The translations under genes were made by a program, and so were the position numbers. 64,000 nt of DNA from Loxodes magnus (lineage: Eukaryota > Ciliophora > Karyorelictea > Loxodida > Loxodidae). Of the stretch, positions 51,082-64,000 are shown one piece after another. The stretch lies in assembly GCA_946699065.1 (NCBI GenBank), contig CAMPDV010001725.1, forward strand, positions 30,820 through 94,819, given 5' to 3'. The notes below the pieces were generated by a model, which saw nothing but the letters and a program-made list of their open reading frames with translations, was not told the origin of the DNA and ran no database searches. The stretch's first letter is position 1; each line of letters begins with the position of its first letter.

Positions 51082-52185
51082 ATGAGACTATGGGACGTCA
51101 AGACAGGTACCTGTAAGACCATGAGTAGTCACACTAATTATGTATTATCTGTGGCTATATCCAGTGATTCAGAGTTCATCGTATCGAGTAGTGCAGATAA
51201 GTCGGTGAGACTATGGGACGTCAAGACAGGTACCTGTAAGACCATGAGTGGTCACACTAATTCTGTATTATCTGTGGCTATATCCAGTGATTCAGAGTTC
51301 ATCGTATCGGGAAGTTATGATAAGACGGTGAGACTATGGGACGTCAAGACAGGTACCTGTAAGACCATGAGTGGTCACACTAATTCTGTATTATCTGTGG
51401 CTATATCCAGTGATTCAGAGTTCATCGTATCGGGAAGTGGAGATAAGACGGTGAGACTATGGGACGTCAAGACAGGTACCTGTAAGACCATGAGTGGTCA
51501 CACTATTTCTGTATTATCTGTGGCTATATCCAGTGATTCAGAGTTCATCGTATCGGGAAGTTATGATAAGACGGTGAGACTATGGGACGTCAAGACAGGT
51601 ACCTGTAAGACCATGAGTAGTCACACTAATTATGTATTATCTGTGGCTATGTCCAGTGATTCAGAGTTCATCGTATCGGGAAGTTATGATAAGACGGTGA
51701 GACTATGGGACGTCAAGACAGGTACCTGTAAGACCATGAGTAGTCACACTAATTATGTATTATCTGTGGCTATGTCCAGTGATTCAGAGTTCATCGTATC
51801 GGGAAGTTATGATAAGACGGTGAGACTATGGGACGTCAAGACAGGTACCTGTAAGACCATGAGTGGTCACACTAATTCTGTATTATCTGTGGCTATATCC
51901 AGTGATTCAGAGTTCATCGTATCGGGAAGTGGAGATAAGACGGTGAGACTATGGGACGTCAAGACAGGTACCTGTAAGACCATGAGTGGTCACACTAATT
52001 CTGTATTATCTGTGGCTATATCCAGTGATTCAGAGTTCATCGTATCGGGAAGTTATGATAAGACGGTGAGACTATGGGACGTCAAGACAGGTACCTGTAA
52101 GACCATGAGTAGTCACACTAATTATGTATTATCTGTGGCTATATCCAGTGATTCAGAGTTCATCGTATCGGGAAGTTATGATTAA
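51082..52185 (+). CDS. Nine-repeat WD40 open stretch with true ATG start
   Basis: 367 codons. Here Val27 GTG has become ATG, so the sequence reads TAA-ACG-ATG-AGA, giving a genuine ATG three bases after the stop. It holds SSADKS, GSYDKT, two GSGDKT, and S-S-H-T-N-Y units with Met11, ending in TAA 52183. The same stop/ATG junction follows 1,107 bp (nine units) later, so the junction was copied. Confidence 0.5.
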   Translation: MRLWDVKTGTCKTMSSHTNYVLSVAISSDSEFIVSSSADKSVRLWDVKTGTCKTMSGHTNSVLSVAISSDSEFIVSGSYDKTVRLWDVKTGTCKTMSGHTNSVLSVAISSDSEFIVSGSGDKTVRLWDVKTGTCKTMSGHTISVLSVAISSDSEFIVSGSYDKTVRLWDVKTGTCKTMSSHTNYVLSVAMSSDSEFIVSGSYDKTVRLWDVKTGTCKTMSSHTNYVLSVAMSSDSEFIVSGSYDKTVRLWDVKTGTCKTMSGHTNSVLSVAISSDSEFIVSGSGDKTVRLWDVKTGTCKTMSGHTNSVLSVAISSDSEFIVSGSYDKTVRLWDVKTGTCKTMSSHTNYVLSVAISSDSEFIVSGSYD

Positions 52186-52188
52186 ACG

Positions 52189-55100
52189 ATGAGACTATGG
52201 GACGTCAAGACAGGTACCTGTAAGACCATGAGTAGTCACACTAATTATGTATTATCTGTGGCTATATCCAGTGATTCAGAGTTCATCGTATCGAGTAGTG
52301 CAGATAAGTCGGTGAGACTATGGGACGTCAAGACAGGTACCTGTAAGACCATGAGTGGTCACACTAATTCTGTATTATCTGTGGCTATATCCAGTGATTC
52401 AGAGTTCATCGTATCGAGTAGTGCAGATAAGTCGGTGAGACTATGGGACGTCAAGACAGGTACCTGTAAGACCATGAGTAGTCACACTAATTATGTATTA
52501 TCTGTGGCTATGTCCAGTGATTCAGAGTTCATCGTATCGGGAAGTTATGATAAGACGGTGAGACTATGGGACGTCAAGACAGGTACCTGTAAGACCATGA
52601 GTGGTCACACTAATTCTGTATTATCTGTGGCTATATCCAGTGATTCAGAGTTCATCGTATCGGGAAGTTATGATAAGACGGTGAGACTATGGGACGTCAA
52701 GACAGGTACCTGTAAGACCATGAGTGGTCACACAGATTATGTATTATCTGTGGCTATATCCAGTGATTCAGAGTTCATCGTATCGGGAAGTTATGATAAG
52801 ACGGTGAGACTATGGGACGTCAAGACAGGTACCTGTAAGACCATGAGTAGTCACACTAATTATGTATTATCTGTGGCTATGTCCAGTGATTCAGAGTTCA
52901 TCGTATCGGGAAGTTATGATAAGACGGTGAGACTATGGGACGTCAAGACAGGTACCTGTAAGACCATGAGTGGTCACACTAATTCTGTATTATCTGTGGC
53001 TATATCCAGTGATTCAGAGTTCATCGTATCGGGAAGTTATGATAAGACGGTGAGACTATGGGACGTCAAGACAGGTACCTGTAAGACCATGAGTGGTCAC
53101 ACAGATTATGTATCATCTGTGGCTATATCCAGTGATTCAGAGTTCATCGTATCGGGAAGTTATGATAAGACGGTGAGACTATGGGACGTCAAGACAGGTA
53201 CCTGTAAGACCATGAGTGGTCACACTATTTCTGTATTATCTGTGGCTATATCCAGTGATTCAGAGTTCATCGTATCGGGAAGTTATGATAAGACGGTGAG
53301 ACTATGGGACGTCAAGACAGGTACCTGTAAGACCATGAGTAGTCACACTAATTATGTATTATCTGTGGCTATGTCCAGTGATTCAGAGTTCATCGTATCG
53401 GGAAGTTATGATAAGACGGTGAGACTATGGGACGTCAAGACAGGTACCTGTAAGACCATGAGTGGTCACACTAATTCTGTATTATCTGTGGCTATATCCA
53501 GTGATTCAGAGTTCATCGTATCGGGAAGTGGAGATAAGACGGTGAGACTATGGGACGTCAAGACAGGTACCTGTAAGACCATGAGTGGTCACACTAATTC
53601 TGTATTATCTGTGGCTATATCCAGTGATTCAGAGTTCATCGTATCGAGTAGTGCAGATAAGTCGGTGAGACTATGGGACGTCAAGACAGGTACCTGTAAG
53701 ACCATGAGTAGTCACACTAATTATGTATTATCTGTGGCTATGTCCAGTGATTCAGAGTTCATCGTATCGGGAAGTTATGATAAGACGGTGAGACTATGGG
53801 ACGTCAAGACAGGTACCTGTAAGACCATGAGTGGTCACACTAATTATGTATTATCTGTGGCTATGTCCAGTGATTCAGAGTTCATCGTATCGGGAAGTTA
53901 TGATAAGACGGTGAGACTATGGGACGTCAAGACAGGTACCTGTAAGACCATGAGTGGTCACACTAATTCTGTATTATCTGTGGCTATATCCAGTGATTCA
54001 GAGTTCATCGTATCGGGAAGTTATGATAAGACGGTGAGACTATGGGACGTCAAGACAGGTACCTGTAAGACCATGAGTAGTCACACTAATTATGTATTAT
54101 CTGTGGCTATGTCCAGTGATTCAGAGTTCATCGTATCGGGAAGTTATGATAAGACGGTGAGACTATGGGACGTCAAGACAGGTACCTGTAAGACCATGAG
54201 TGGTCACACTAATTCTGTATTATCTGTGGCTATATCCAGTGATTCAGAGTTCATCGTATCGGGAAGTTATGATAAGACGGTGAGACTATGGGACGTCAAG
54301 ACAGGTACCTGTAAGACCATGAGTGGTCACACTAATTCTGTATTATCTGTGGCTATGTCCAGTGATTCAGAGTTCATCGTATCGGGAAGTTATGATAAGA
54401 CGGTGAGACTATGGGACGTCAAGACAGGTACCTGTAAGACCATGAGTGGTCACACTAATTCTGTATTATCTGTGGCTATATCCAGTGATTCAGAGTTCAT
54501 CGTATCGGGAAGTTATGATAAGACGGTGAGACTATGGGACGTCAAGACAGGTACCTGTAAGACCATGAGTGGTCACACTAATTCTGTATTATCTGTGGCT
54601 ATATCCAGTGATTCAGAGTTCATCGTATCGGGAAGTTATGATAAGACGGTGAGACTATGGGACGTCAAGACAGGTACCTGTAAGACCATGAGTGGTCACA
54701 CTAATTCTGTATTATCTGTGGCTATATCCAGTGATTCAGAGTTCATCGTATCGGGAAGTTATGATAAGACGGTGAGACTATGGGACGTCAAGACAGGTAC
54801 CTGTAAGACCATGAGTGGTCACACTAATTCTGTATTATCTGTGGCTATGTCCAGTGATTCAGAGTTCATCGTATCGGGAAGTTATGATAAGACGGTGAGA
54901 CTATGGGACGTCAAGACAGGTACCTGTAAGACCATGAGTGGTCACACTAATTCTGTATTATCTGTGGCTATATCCAGTGATTCAGAGTTCATCGTATCGA
55001 GTAGTGCAGATAAGTCGGTGAGACTATGGGACGTCAAGACAGGTACCTGTAAGACCATGAGTGGTCACACTAATTCTGTATTATCTGTGGCTATGTCCAG

Positions 55101-57051
55101 TGATTCAGAGTTCATCGTATCGGGAAGTTATGATAAGACGGTGAGACTATGGGACGTCAAGACAGGTACCTGTAAGACCATGAGTGGTCACACTAATTCT
55201 GTATTATCTGTGGCTATATCCAGTGATTCAGAGTTCATCGTATCGGGAAGTTATGATAAGACGGTGAGACTATGGGACGTCAAGACAGGTACCTGTAAGA
55301 CCATGAGTAGTCACACTAATTATGAATTATCTGTGGCTATATCCAGTGATTCAGAGTTCATCGTATCGAGTAGTGCAGATAAGTCGGTGAGACTATGGGA
55401 CGTCAAGACAGGTACCTGTAAGACCATGAGTGGTCACACTAATTCTGTATTATCTGTGGCTATATCCAGTGATTCAGAGTTCATCGTATCGGGAAGTCAT
55501 GATTATACGGTGAGACTATGGGACGTCAAGACAGGTACCTGTAAGACCATGAGTGGTCACACTAATTCTGTATTATCTGTGGCTATATCCAGTGATTCAG
55601 AGTTCATCGTATCGGGAAGTGGAGATAAGACGGTGAGACTATGGGACGTCAAGACAGGTACCTGTAAGACCATGAGTGGTCACACTAATTCTGTATTATC
55701 TGTGGCTATATCCAGTGATTCAGAGTTCATCGTATCGGGAAGTTATGATAAGACGGTGAGACTATGGGACGTCAAGACAGGTACCTGTAAGACCATGAGT
55801 GGTCACACTAATTCTGTATTATCTGTGGCTATATCCAGTGATTCAGAGTTCATCGTATCGGGAAGTTATGATAAGACGGTGAGACTATGGGACGTCAAGA
55901 CAGGTACCTGTAAGACCATGAGTGGTCACACTAATTCTGTATTATCTGTGGCTATATCCAGTGATTCAGAGTTCATCGTATCGGGAAGTTATGATAAGAC
56001 GGTGAGACTATGGGACGTCAAGACAGGTACCTGTAAGACCATGAGTGGTCACACAGATTATGTATCATCTGTGGCTATATCCAGTGATTCAGAGTTCATC
56101 GTATCGGGAAGTTATGATAAGACGGTGAGACTATGGGACGTCAAGACAGGTACCTGTAAGACCATGAGTGGTCACACTAATTCTGTATTATCTGTGGCTA
56201 TATCCAGTGATTCAGAGTTCATCGTATCGGGAAGTTATGATAAGACGGTGAGACTATGGGACGTCAAGACAGGTACCTGTAAGACCATGAGTGGTCACAC
56301 TAATTCTGTATTATCTGTGGCTATATCCAGTGATTCAGAGTTCATCGTATCGGGAAGTTATGATAAGTCGGTGAGACTATGGGACGTCAAGACAGGTACC
56401 TGTAAGACCATGAGTGGTCACACTAATTCTGTATTATCTGTGGCTATATCCAGTGATTCAGAGTTCATCGTATCGGGAAGTTATGATAAGACGGTGAGAC
56501 TATGGGACGTCAAGACAGGTACCTGTAAGACCATGAGTGGTCACACTAATTCTGTATTATCTGTGGCTATGTCCAGTGATTCAGAGTTCATCGTATCGGG
56601 AAGTTATGATAAGACGGTGAGACTATGGGACGTCAAGACAGGTACCTGTAAGACCATGAGTGGTCACACTAATTCTGTATTATCTGTGGCTATATCCAGT
56701 GATTCAGAGTTCATCGTATCGAGTAGTGCAGATAAGTCGGTGAGACTATGGGACGTCAAGACAGGTACCTGTAAGACCATGAGTGGTCACACTAATTCTG
56801 TATTATCTGTGGCTATGTCCAGTGATTCAGAGTTCATCGTATCGGGAAGTTATGATAAGACGGTGAGACTATGGGACGTCAAGACAGGTACCTGTAAGAC
56901 CATGAGTGGTCACACTAATTCTGTATTATCTGTGGCTATATCCAGTGATTCAGAGTTCATCGTATCGAGTAGTGCAGATAAGTCGGTGAGACTATGGGAC
57001 GTCAAGACAGGTACCTGTAAGACCATGAGTGGTCACACTAATTCTGTATGA
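52189..57051 (+). CDS. Longest WD40 open frame, 1,620 codons, ATG start
   Basis: About 39.5 units without a standard stop, starting at ATG (Val27 changed to Met) and ending with TGA 57049-57051. Units are mainly GSYDKT, with SSADKS, a few GSGDKT, one S20-GSHDYT and one GSYDKS. T-D-Y units occur at ~52733, 53101 and 56052. S-S-H-T-N-Y with Met11 alternates with G-H-T-N-S in the first half. One unit has V6E (gaa at 55324-55326). If translated alone it would give about five to six propellers. No signal peptide, membrane segment or non-WD40 domain is present. It is the best candidate for a stretch still translatable under the standard code. Confidence 0.6.
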   Translation: MRLWDVKTGTCKTMSSHTNYVLSVAISSDSEFIVSSSADKSVRLWDVKTGTCKTMSGHTNSVLSVAISSDSEFIVSSSADKSVRLWDVKTGTCKTMSSHTNYVLSVAMSSDSEFIVSGSYDKTVRLWDVKTGTCKTMSGHTNSVLSVAISSDSEFIVSGSYDKTVRLWDVKTGTCKTMSGHTDYVLSVAISSDSEFIVSGSYDKTVRLWDVKTGTCKTMSSHTNYVLSVAMSSDSEFIVSGSYDKTVRLWDVKTGTCKTMSGHTNSVLSVAISSDSEFIVSGSYDKTVRLWDVKTGTCKTMSGHTDYVSSVAISSDSEFIVSGSYDKTVRLWDVKTGTCKTMSGHTISVLSVAISSDSEFIVSGSYDKTVRLWDVKTGTCKTMSSHTNYVLSVAMSSDSEFIVSGSYDKTVRLWDVKTGTCKTMSGHTNSVLSVAISSDSEFIVSGSGDKTVRLWDVKTGTCKTMSGHTNSVLSVAISSDSEFIVSSSADKSVRLWDVKTGTCKTMSSHTNYVLSVAMSSDSEFIVSGSYDKTVRLWDVKTGTCKTMSGHTNYVLSVAMSSDSEFIVSGSYDKTVRLWDVKTGTCKTMSGHTNSVLSVAISSDSEFIVSGSYDKTVRLWDVKTGTCKTMSSHTNYVLSVAMSSDSEFIVSGSYDKTVRLWDVKTGTCKTMSGHTNSVLSVAISSDSEFIVSGSYDKTVRLWDVKTGTCKTMSGHTNSVLSVAMSSDSEFIVSGSYDKTVRLWDVKTGTCKTMSGHTNSVLSVAISSDSEFIVSGSYDKTVRLWDVKTGTCKTMSGHTNSVLSVAISSDSEFIVSGSYDKTVRLWDVKTGTCKTMSGHTNSVLSVAISSDSEFIVSGSYDKTVRLWDVKTGTCKTMSGHTNSVLSVAMSSDSEFIVSGSYDKTVRLWDVKTGTCKTMSGHTNSVLSVAISSDSEFIVSSSADKSVRLWDVKTGTCKTMSGHTNSVLSVAMSSDSEFIVSGSYDKTVRLWDVKTGTCKTMSGHTNSVLSVAISSDSEFIVSGSYDKTVRLWDVKTGTCKTMSSHTNYELSVAISSDSEFIVSSSADKSVRLWDVKTGTCKTMSGHTNSVLSVAISSDSEFIVSGSHDYTVRLWDVKTGTCKTMSGHTNSVLSVAISSDSEFIVSGSGDKTVRLWDVKTGTCKTMSGHTNSVLSVAISSDSEFIVSGSYDKTVRLWDVKTGTCKTMSGHTNSVLSVAISSDSEFIVSGSYDKTVRLWDVKTGTCKTMSGHTNSVLSVAISSDSEFIVSGSYDKTVRLWDVKTGTCKTMSGHTDYVSSVAISSDSEFIVSGSYDKTVRLWDVKTGTCKTMSGHTNSVLSVAISSDSEFIVSGSYDKTVRLWDVKTGTCKTMSGHTNSVLSVAISSDSEFIVSGSYDKSVRLWDVKTGTCKTMSGHTNSVLSVAISSDSEFIVSGSYDKTVRLWDVKTGTCKTMSGHTNSVLSVAMSSDSEFIVSGSYDKTVRLWDVKTGTCKTMSGHTNSVLSVAISSDSEFIVSSSADKSVRLWDVKTGTCKTMSGHTNSVLSVAMSSDSEFIVSGSYDKTVRLWDVKTGTCKTMSGHTNSVLSVAISSDSEFIVSSSADKSVRLWDVKTGTCKTMSGHTNSV

Positions 57052-57792
<741 letters not shown>

Positions 57793-58896
57793 GTGGCTAT
57801 ATCCAGTGATTCAGAGTTCATCGTATCGAGTAGTGCAGATAAGTCGGTGAGACTATGGGACGTCAAGACAGGTACCTGTAAGACCATGAGTGATCACACT
57901 AATTCTGTATTATCTGTGGCTATATCCAGTGATTCAGAGTTCATCGTATCGGGAAGTTATGATAAGTCGGTGAGACTATGGGACGTCAAGACAGGTACCT
58001 GTAAGACCATGAGTAGTCACACTAATTATGTATTATCTGTGGCTATATCCAGTGATTCAGAGTTCATCGTATCGAGTAGTGCAGATAAGTCGGTGAGACT
58101 ATGGGACGTCAAGACAGGTACCTGTAAGACCATGAGTGGTCACACTAATTCTGTATTATCTGTGGCTATATCCAGTGATTCAGAGTTCATCGTATCGGGA
58201 AGTTATGATAAGACGGTGAGACTATGGGACGTCAAGACAGGTACCTGTAAGACCATGAGTGGTCACACTAATTCTGTATTATCTGTGGCTATATCCAGTG
58301 ATTCAGAGTTCATCGTATCGGGAAGTTATGATAAGACGGTGAGACTATGGGACGTCAAGACAGGTACCTGTAAGACCATGAGTGGTCACACTAATTATGT
58401 ATCTGCTGTGCCTATATCCAGTGATTCAGAGTTCATCGTATCGAGTAGTGCAGATAAGTCGGTGAGACTATGGGACGTCAAGACAGGTACCTGTAAGACC
58501 ATGAGTAGTCACACACATTATGTATTATCTGTGGCTATATCCAGTGATTCAGAGTTCATCGTATCGAGTAGTGCAGATAAGTCGGTGAGACTATGGGACG
58601 TCAAGACAGGTACCTGTAAGACCATGAGTGGTCACACTAATTCTGTATTATCTGTGGCTATATCCAGTGATTCAGAGTTCATCGTATCGGGAAGTTATGA
58701 TAAGACGGTGAGACTATGGGACGTCAAGACAGGTACCTGTAAGACCATGAGTAGTCACACTAATTCTGTATTATCTGTGGCTATATCCAGTGATTCAGAG
58801 TTCATCGTATCGGGAAGTTATGATAAGACGGTGAGACTATGGGACGTCAAGACAGGTACCTGTAAGACCATGAGTGGTCACACTAATTCTGTATGA
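57793..58896 (+). CDS. Nine-repeat WD40 open stretch
   Basis: 367 codons. The first unit is followed by one with Asp at codon 1 (gat at 57892-57894, S-D-H-T). It contains several SSADKS turns and a Y-V-S-A-V unit with Pro at codon 10 (cct from 58411), a substitution likely to disturb the strand. It ends in TGA. Confidence 0.45.
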   Translation: MAISSDSEFIVSSSADKSVRLWDVKTGTCKTMSDHTNSVLSVAISSDSEFIVSGSYDKSVRLWDVKTGTCKTMSSHTNYVLSVAISSDSEFIVSSSADKSVRLWDVKTGTCKTMSGHTNSVLSVAISSDSEFIVSGSYDKTVRLWDVKTGTCKTMSGHTNSVLSVAISSDSEFIVSGSYDKTVRLWDVKTGTCKTMSGHTNYVSAVPISSDSEFIVSSSADKSVRLWDVKTGTCKTMSSHTHYVLSVAISSDSEFIVSSSADKSVRLWDVKTGTCKTMSGHTNSVLSVAISSDSEFIVSGSYDKTVRLWDVKTGTCKTMSSHTNSVLSVAISSDSEFIVSGSYDKTVRLWDVKTGTCKTMSGHTNSV

Positions 58897-58899
58897 TCT

Positions 58900-60126
58900 G
58901 TGGCTATATCCAGTGATTCAGAGTTCATCGTATCGGGAAGTTATGATAAGACGGTGAGACTATGGGACGTCAAGACAGGTACCTGTAAGACCATGAGTGG
59001 TCACACTAATTCTGTATTATCTGTGGCTATATCCAGTGATTCAGAGTTCATCGTATCGGGAAGTTATGATAAGACGGTGAGACTATGGGACGTCAAGACA
59101 GGTACCTGTAAGACCATGAGTGGTCACACTAATTCTGTATTATCTGTGGCTATGTCCAGTGATTCAGAGTTCATCGTATCGGGAAGTTATGATAAGACGG
59201 TGAGACTATGGGACGTCAAGACAGGTACCTGTAAGACCATGAGTGGTCACACTAATTCTGTATTATCTGTGGCTATATCCAGTGATTCAGAGTTCATCGT
59301 ATCGAGTAGTGCAGATAAGTCGGTGAGACTATGGGACGTCAAGACAGGTACCTGTAAGACCATGAGTGGTCACACTAATTCTGTATTATCTGTGGCTATG
59401 TCCAGTGATTCAGAGTTCATCGTATCGGGAAGTTATGATAAGACGGTGAGACTATGGGACGTCAAGACAGGTACCTGTAAGACCATGAGTGGTCACACTA
59501 ATTCTGTATTATCTGTGGCTATATCCAGTGATTCAGAGTTCATCGTATCGAGTAGTGCAGATAAGTCGGTGAGACTATGGGACGTCAAGACAGGTACCTG
59601 TAAGACCATGAGTGGTCACACTAATTATGTATTATCTGTGGCTATATCCAGTGATTCAGAGTTCATCGTATCGAGTAGTGCAGATAAGTCGGTGAGACTA
59701 TGGGACGTCAAGACAGGTACCTGTAAGACCATGAGTGGTCACACTAATTCTGTATTATCTGTGGCTATATCCAGTGATTCAGAGTTCATCGTATCGGGAA
59801 GTTATGATAAGTCGGTGAGACTATGGGACGTCAAGACAGGTACCTGTAAGACCATGAGTAGTCACACACATTATGTAATATCTGTGGCTATATCCAGTGA
59901 TTCAGAGTTCATCGTATCGAGTAGTGCAGATAAGTCGGTGAGACTATGGGACGTCAAGACAGGTACCTGTAAGACCATGAGTGGTCACACTAATTCTGTA
60001 TTATCTGTGGCTATATCCAGTGATTCAGAGTTCATCGTATCGGGAAGTTATGATAAGACGGTGAGACTATGGGACGTCAAGACAGGTACCTGTAAGACCA
60101 TGAGTGGTCACACTAATTCTGTATGA
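58900..60126 (+). CDS. Ten-repeat WD40 open stretch
   Basis: 408 codons with alternating GSYDKT/Met11 and SSADKS units and one GSYDKS. One S-S-H-T-H-Y unit has Ile at codon 7 (ata at 59878-59880), another sense allele at the codon that is elsewhere TGA. Confidence 0.45.
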   Translation: MAISSDSEFIVSGSYDKTVRLWDVKTGTCKTMSGHTNSVLSVAISSDSEFIVSGSYDKTVRLWDVKTGTCKTMSGHTNSVLSVAMSSDSEFIVSGSYDKTVRLWDVKTGTCKTMSGHTNSVLSVAISSDSEFIVSSSADKSVRLWDVKTGTCKTMSGHTNSVLSVAMSSDSEFIVSGSYDKTVRLWDVKTGTCKTMSGHTNSVLSVAISSDSEFIVSSSADKSVRLWDVKTGTCKTMSGHTNYVLSVAISSDSEFIVSSSADKSVRLWDVKTGTCKTMSGHTNSVLSVAISSDSEFIVSGSYDKSVRLWDVKTGTCKTMSSHTHYVISVAISSDSEFIVSSSADKSVRLWDVKTGTCKTMSGHTNSVLSVAISSDSEFIVSGSYDKTVRLWDVKTGTCKTMSGHTNSV

Positions 60127-61483
<1,357 letters not shown>

Positions 61484-62218
61484 GTGGCTATATCCAGTGA
61501 TTCAGAGTTCATCGTATCGGGAAGTTATGATAAGACGGTGAGACTATGGGACGTCAAGACAGGTACCTGTAAGACCATGAGTAGTCACACTAATTCTGTA
61601 TTATCTGTGGCTATATCCAGTGATTCAGAGTTCATCGTATCGGGAAGTTATGATAAGACGGTGAGACTATGGGACGTCAAGACAGGTACCTGTAAGACCA
61701 TGAGTGGTCACACTAATTCTGTATTATCTGTGGCTATATCCAGTGATTCAGAGTTCATCGTATCGGGAAGTTATGATAAGACGGTGAGACTATGGGACGT
61801 CAAGACAGGTACCTGTAAGACCATGAGTAGTCACACTAATTCTGTATTATCTGTGGCTATATCCAGTGATTCAGAGTTCATCGTATCGGGAAGTTATGAT
61901 AAGACGGTGAGACTATGGGACGTCAAGACAGGTACCTGTAAGACCATGAGTGGTCACACTAATTCTGTATTATCTGTGGCTATATCCAGTGATTCAGAGT
62001 TCATCGTATCGGGAAGTTATGATAAGACGGTGAGACTATGGGACGTCAAGACAGGTACCTGTAAGACCATGAGTGGTCACACTAATTCTGTATTATCTGT
62101 GGCTATATCCAGTGATTCAGAGTTCATCGTATCGGGAAGTTATGATAAGACGGTGAGACTATGGGACGTCAAGACAGGTACCTGTAAGACCATGAGTGGT
62201 CACACTAATTCTGTATGA
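61484..62218 (+). CDS. Six-repeat WD40 open stretch
   Basis: 244 codons, all GSYDKT, with S1 and G1 forms alternating in the first four units. This is the most uniform stretch near the right edge. Confidence 0.45.
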   Translation: MAISSDSEFIVSGSYDKTVRLWDVKTGTCKTMSSHTNSVLSVAISSDSEFIVSGSYDKTVRLWDVKTGTCKTMSGHTNSVLSVAISSDSEFIVSGSYDKTVRLWDVKTGTCKTMSSHTNSVLSVAISSDSEFIVSGSYDKTVRLWDVKTGTCKTMSGHTNSVLSVAISSDSEFIVSGSYDKTVRLWDVKTGTCKTMSGHTNSVLSVAISSDSEFIVSGSYDKTVRLWDVKTGTCKTMSGHTNSV

Positions 62219-63575
<1,357 letters not shown>

Positions 63576-64000
63576 GTGGCTATATCCAGTGATTCAGAGT
63601 TCATCGTATCGGGAAGTTATGATAAGACGGTGAGACTATGGGACGTCAAGACAGGTACCTGTAAGACCATGAGTAGTCACACTAATTCTGTATTATCTGT
63701 GGCTATATCCAGTGATTCAGAGTTCATCGTATCGGGAAGTTATGATAAGACGGTGAGACTATGGGACGTCAAGACAGGTACCTGTAAGACCATGAGTGGT
63801 CACACTAATTCTGTATTATCTGTGGCTATATCCAGTGATTCAGAGTTCATCGTATCGGGAAGTTATGATAAGACGGTGAGACTATGGGACGTCAAGACAG
63901 GTACCTGTAAGACCATGAGTGGTCACACTAATTCTGTATTATCTGTGGCTATATCCAGTGATTCAGAGTTCATCGTATCGGGAAGTTATGATAAGACGGT
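63576..64000 (+). CDS. WD40 open stretch running off the window
   Basis: Open from the codon after TGA 63570-63572 to the last base, about 3.5 units, all GSYDKT, one with the S1 form. The array clearly continues beyond the window. Confidence 0.5.
   Translation, partial: MAISSDSEFIVSGSYDKTVRLWDVKTGTCKTMSSHTNSVLSVAISSDSEFIVSGSYDKTVRLWDVKTGTCKTMSGHTNSVLSVAISSDSEFIVSGSYDKTVRLWDVKTGTCKTMSGHTNSVLSVAISSDSEFIVSGSYDKT

Overview
The whole 64-kb window is one tandem array. About 520 head-to-tail copies of a 123-bp unit (~43% GC by hand count) run on the + strand from base 1 to base 64000, with no unique flank at either end. Each unit is 41 codons and encodes one WD40 repeat: a Gly-His start, an S-x-D turn and an invariant V-R-L-W-D strand, the hallmarks of a beta-propeller blade. 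I see no other gene, RNA gene, promoter, terminator, origin, insertion sequence or CRISPR array. N-terminal domains and true gene ends, if any, lie outside the window, so the organism cannot be named. Nearly identical WD40 arrays are known in fungal NACHT-WD40 (NWD/STAND) genes, cyanobacteria and protists; a eukaryote is plausible but not shown.

Units are almost identical, and their differences are confined to a few codons. Numbering G1-H2-T3 to M40-S41, variation falls at codons 1, 4, 5, 7, 8, 10, 11, 13, 20-23, 25, 26 and 41. Codons 27-40 are essentially invariant even at the nucleotide level. Under the standard code the array is broken by in-frame stops, but these fall almost only at two variable codons: TGA at codon 7 (about 93 copies) and TAA at codon 25 (about 23 copies), plus three TAA at codon 15. 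I see no in-frame TAG in regular units. Read as TGA=Trp and TAA=Gln, the residues match common WD40 usage and bases 3 to ~24400 become one open frame of ~8,130 codons. This is either real recoding (ciliate codes of the Condylostoma/karyorelict type fit) or a homogenised pseudogene or satellite that has spread stop-bearing units.

Layout: 1-24400 has strict 123-bp phase with no indels and dense TGA, and contains a ~3.6-kb higher-order repeat family (about 2.2-17.2 kb). An ~8.3-kb segment (18978-27283) is repeated at 27813-36120. Between the copies lies a ~530-bp stretch with two scrambled units. A 1,968-bp block is tandemly doubled at 36489-40424. From ~41 kb TGA becomes rare, and the longest standard-code frame (1,620 codons, ATG start) is 52189-57051. 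TGA and single-base indels return at 57-64 kb.

The CDS entries below are standard-code open stretches of this array and most are not independent genes. 'Start' codons are usually internal GTG (Val9 or Val27), so starts are formal.
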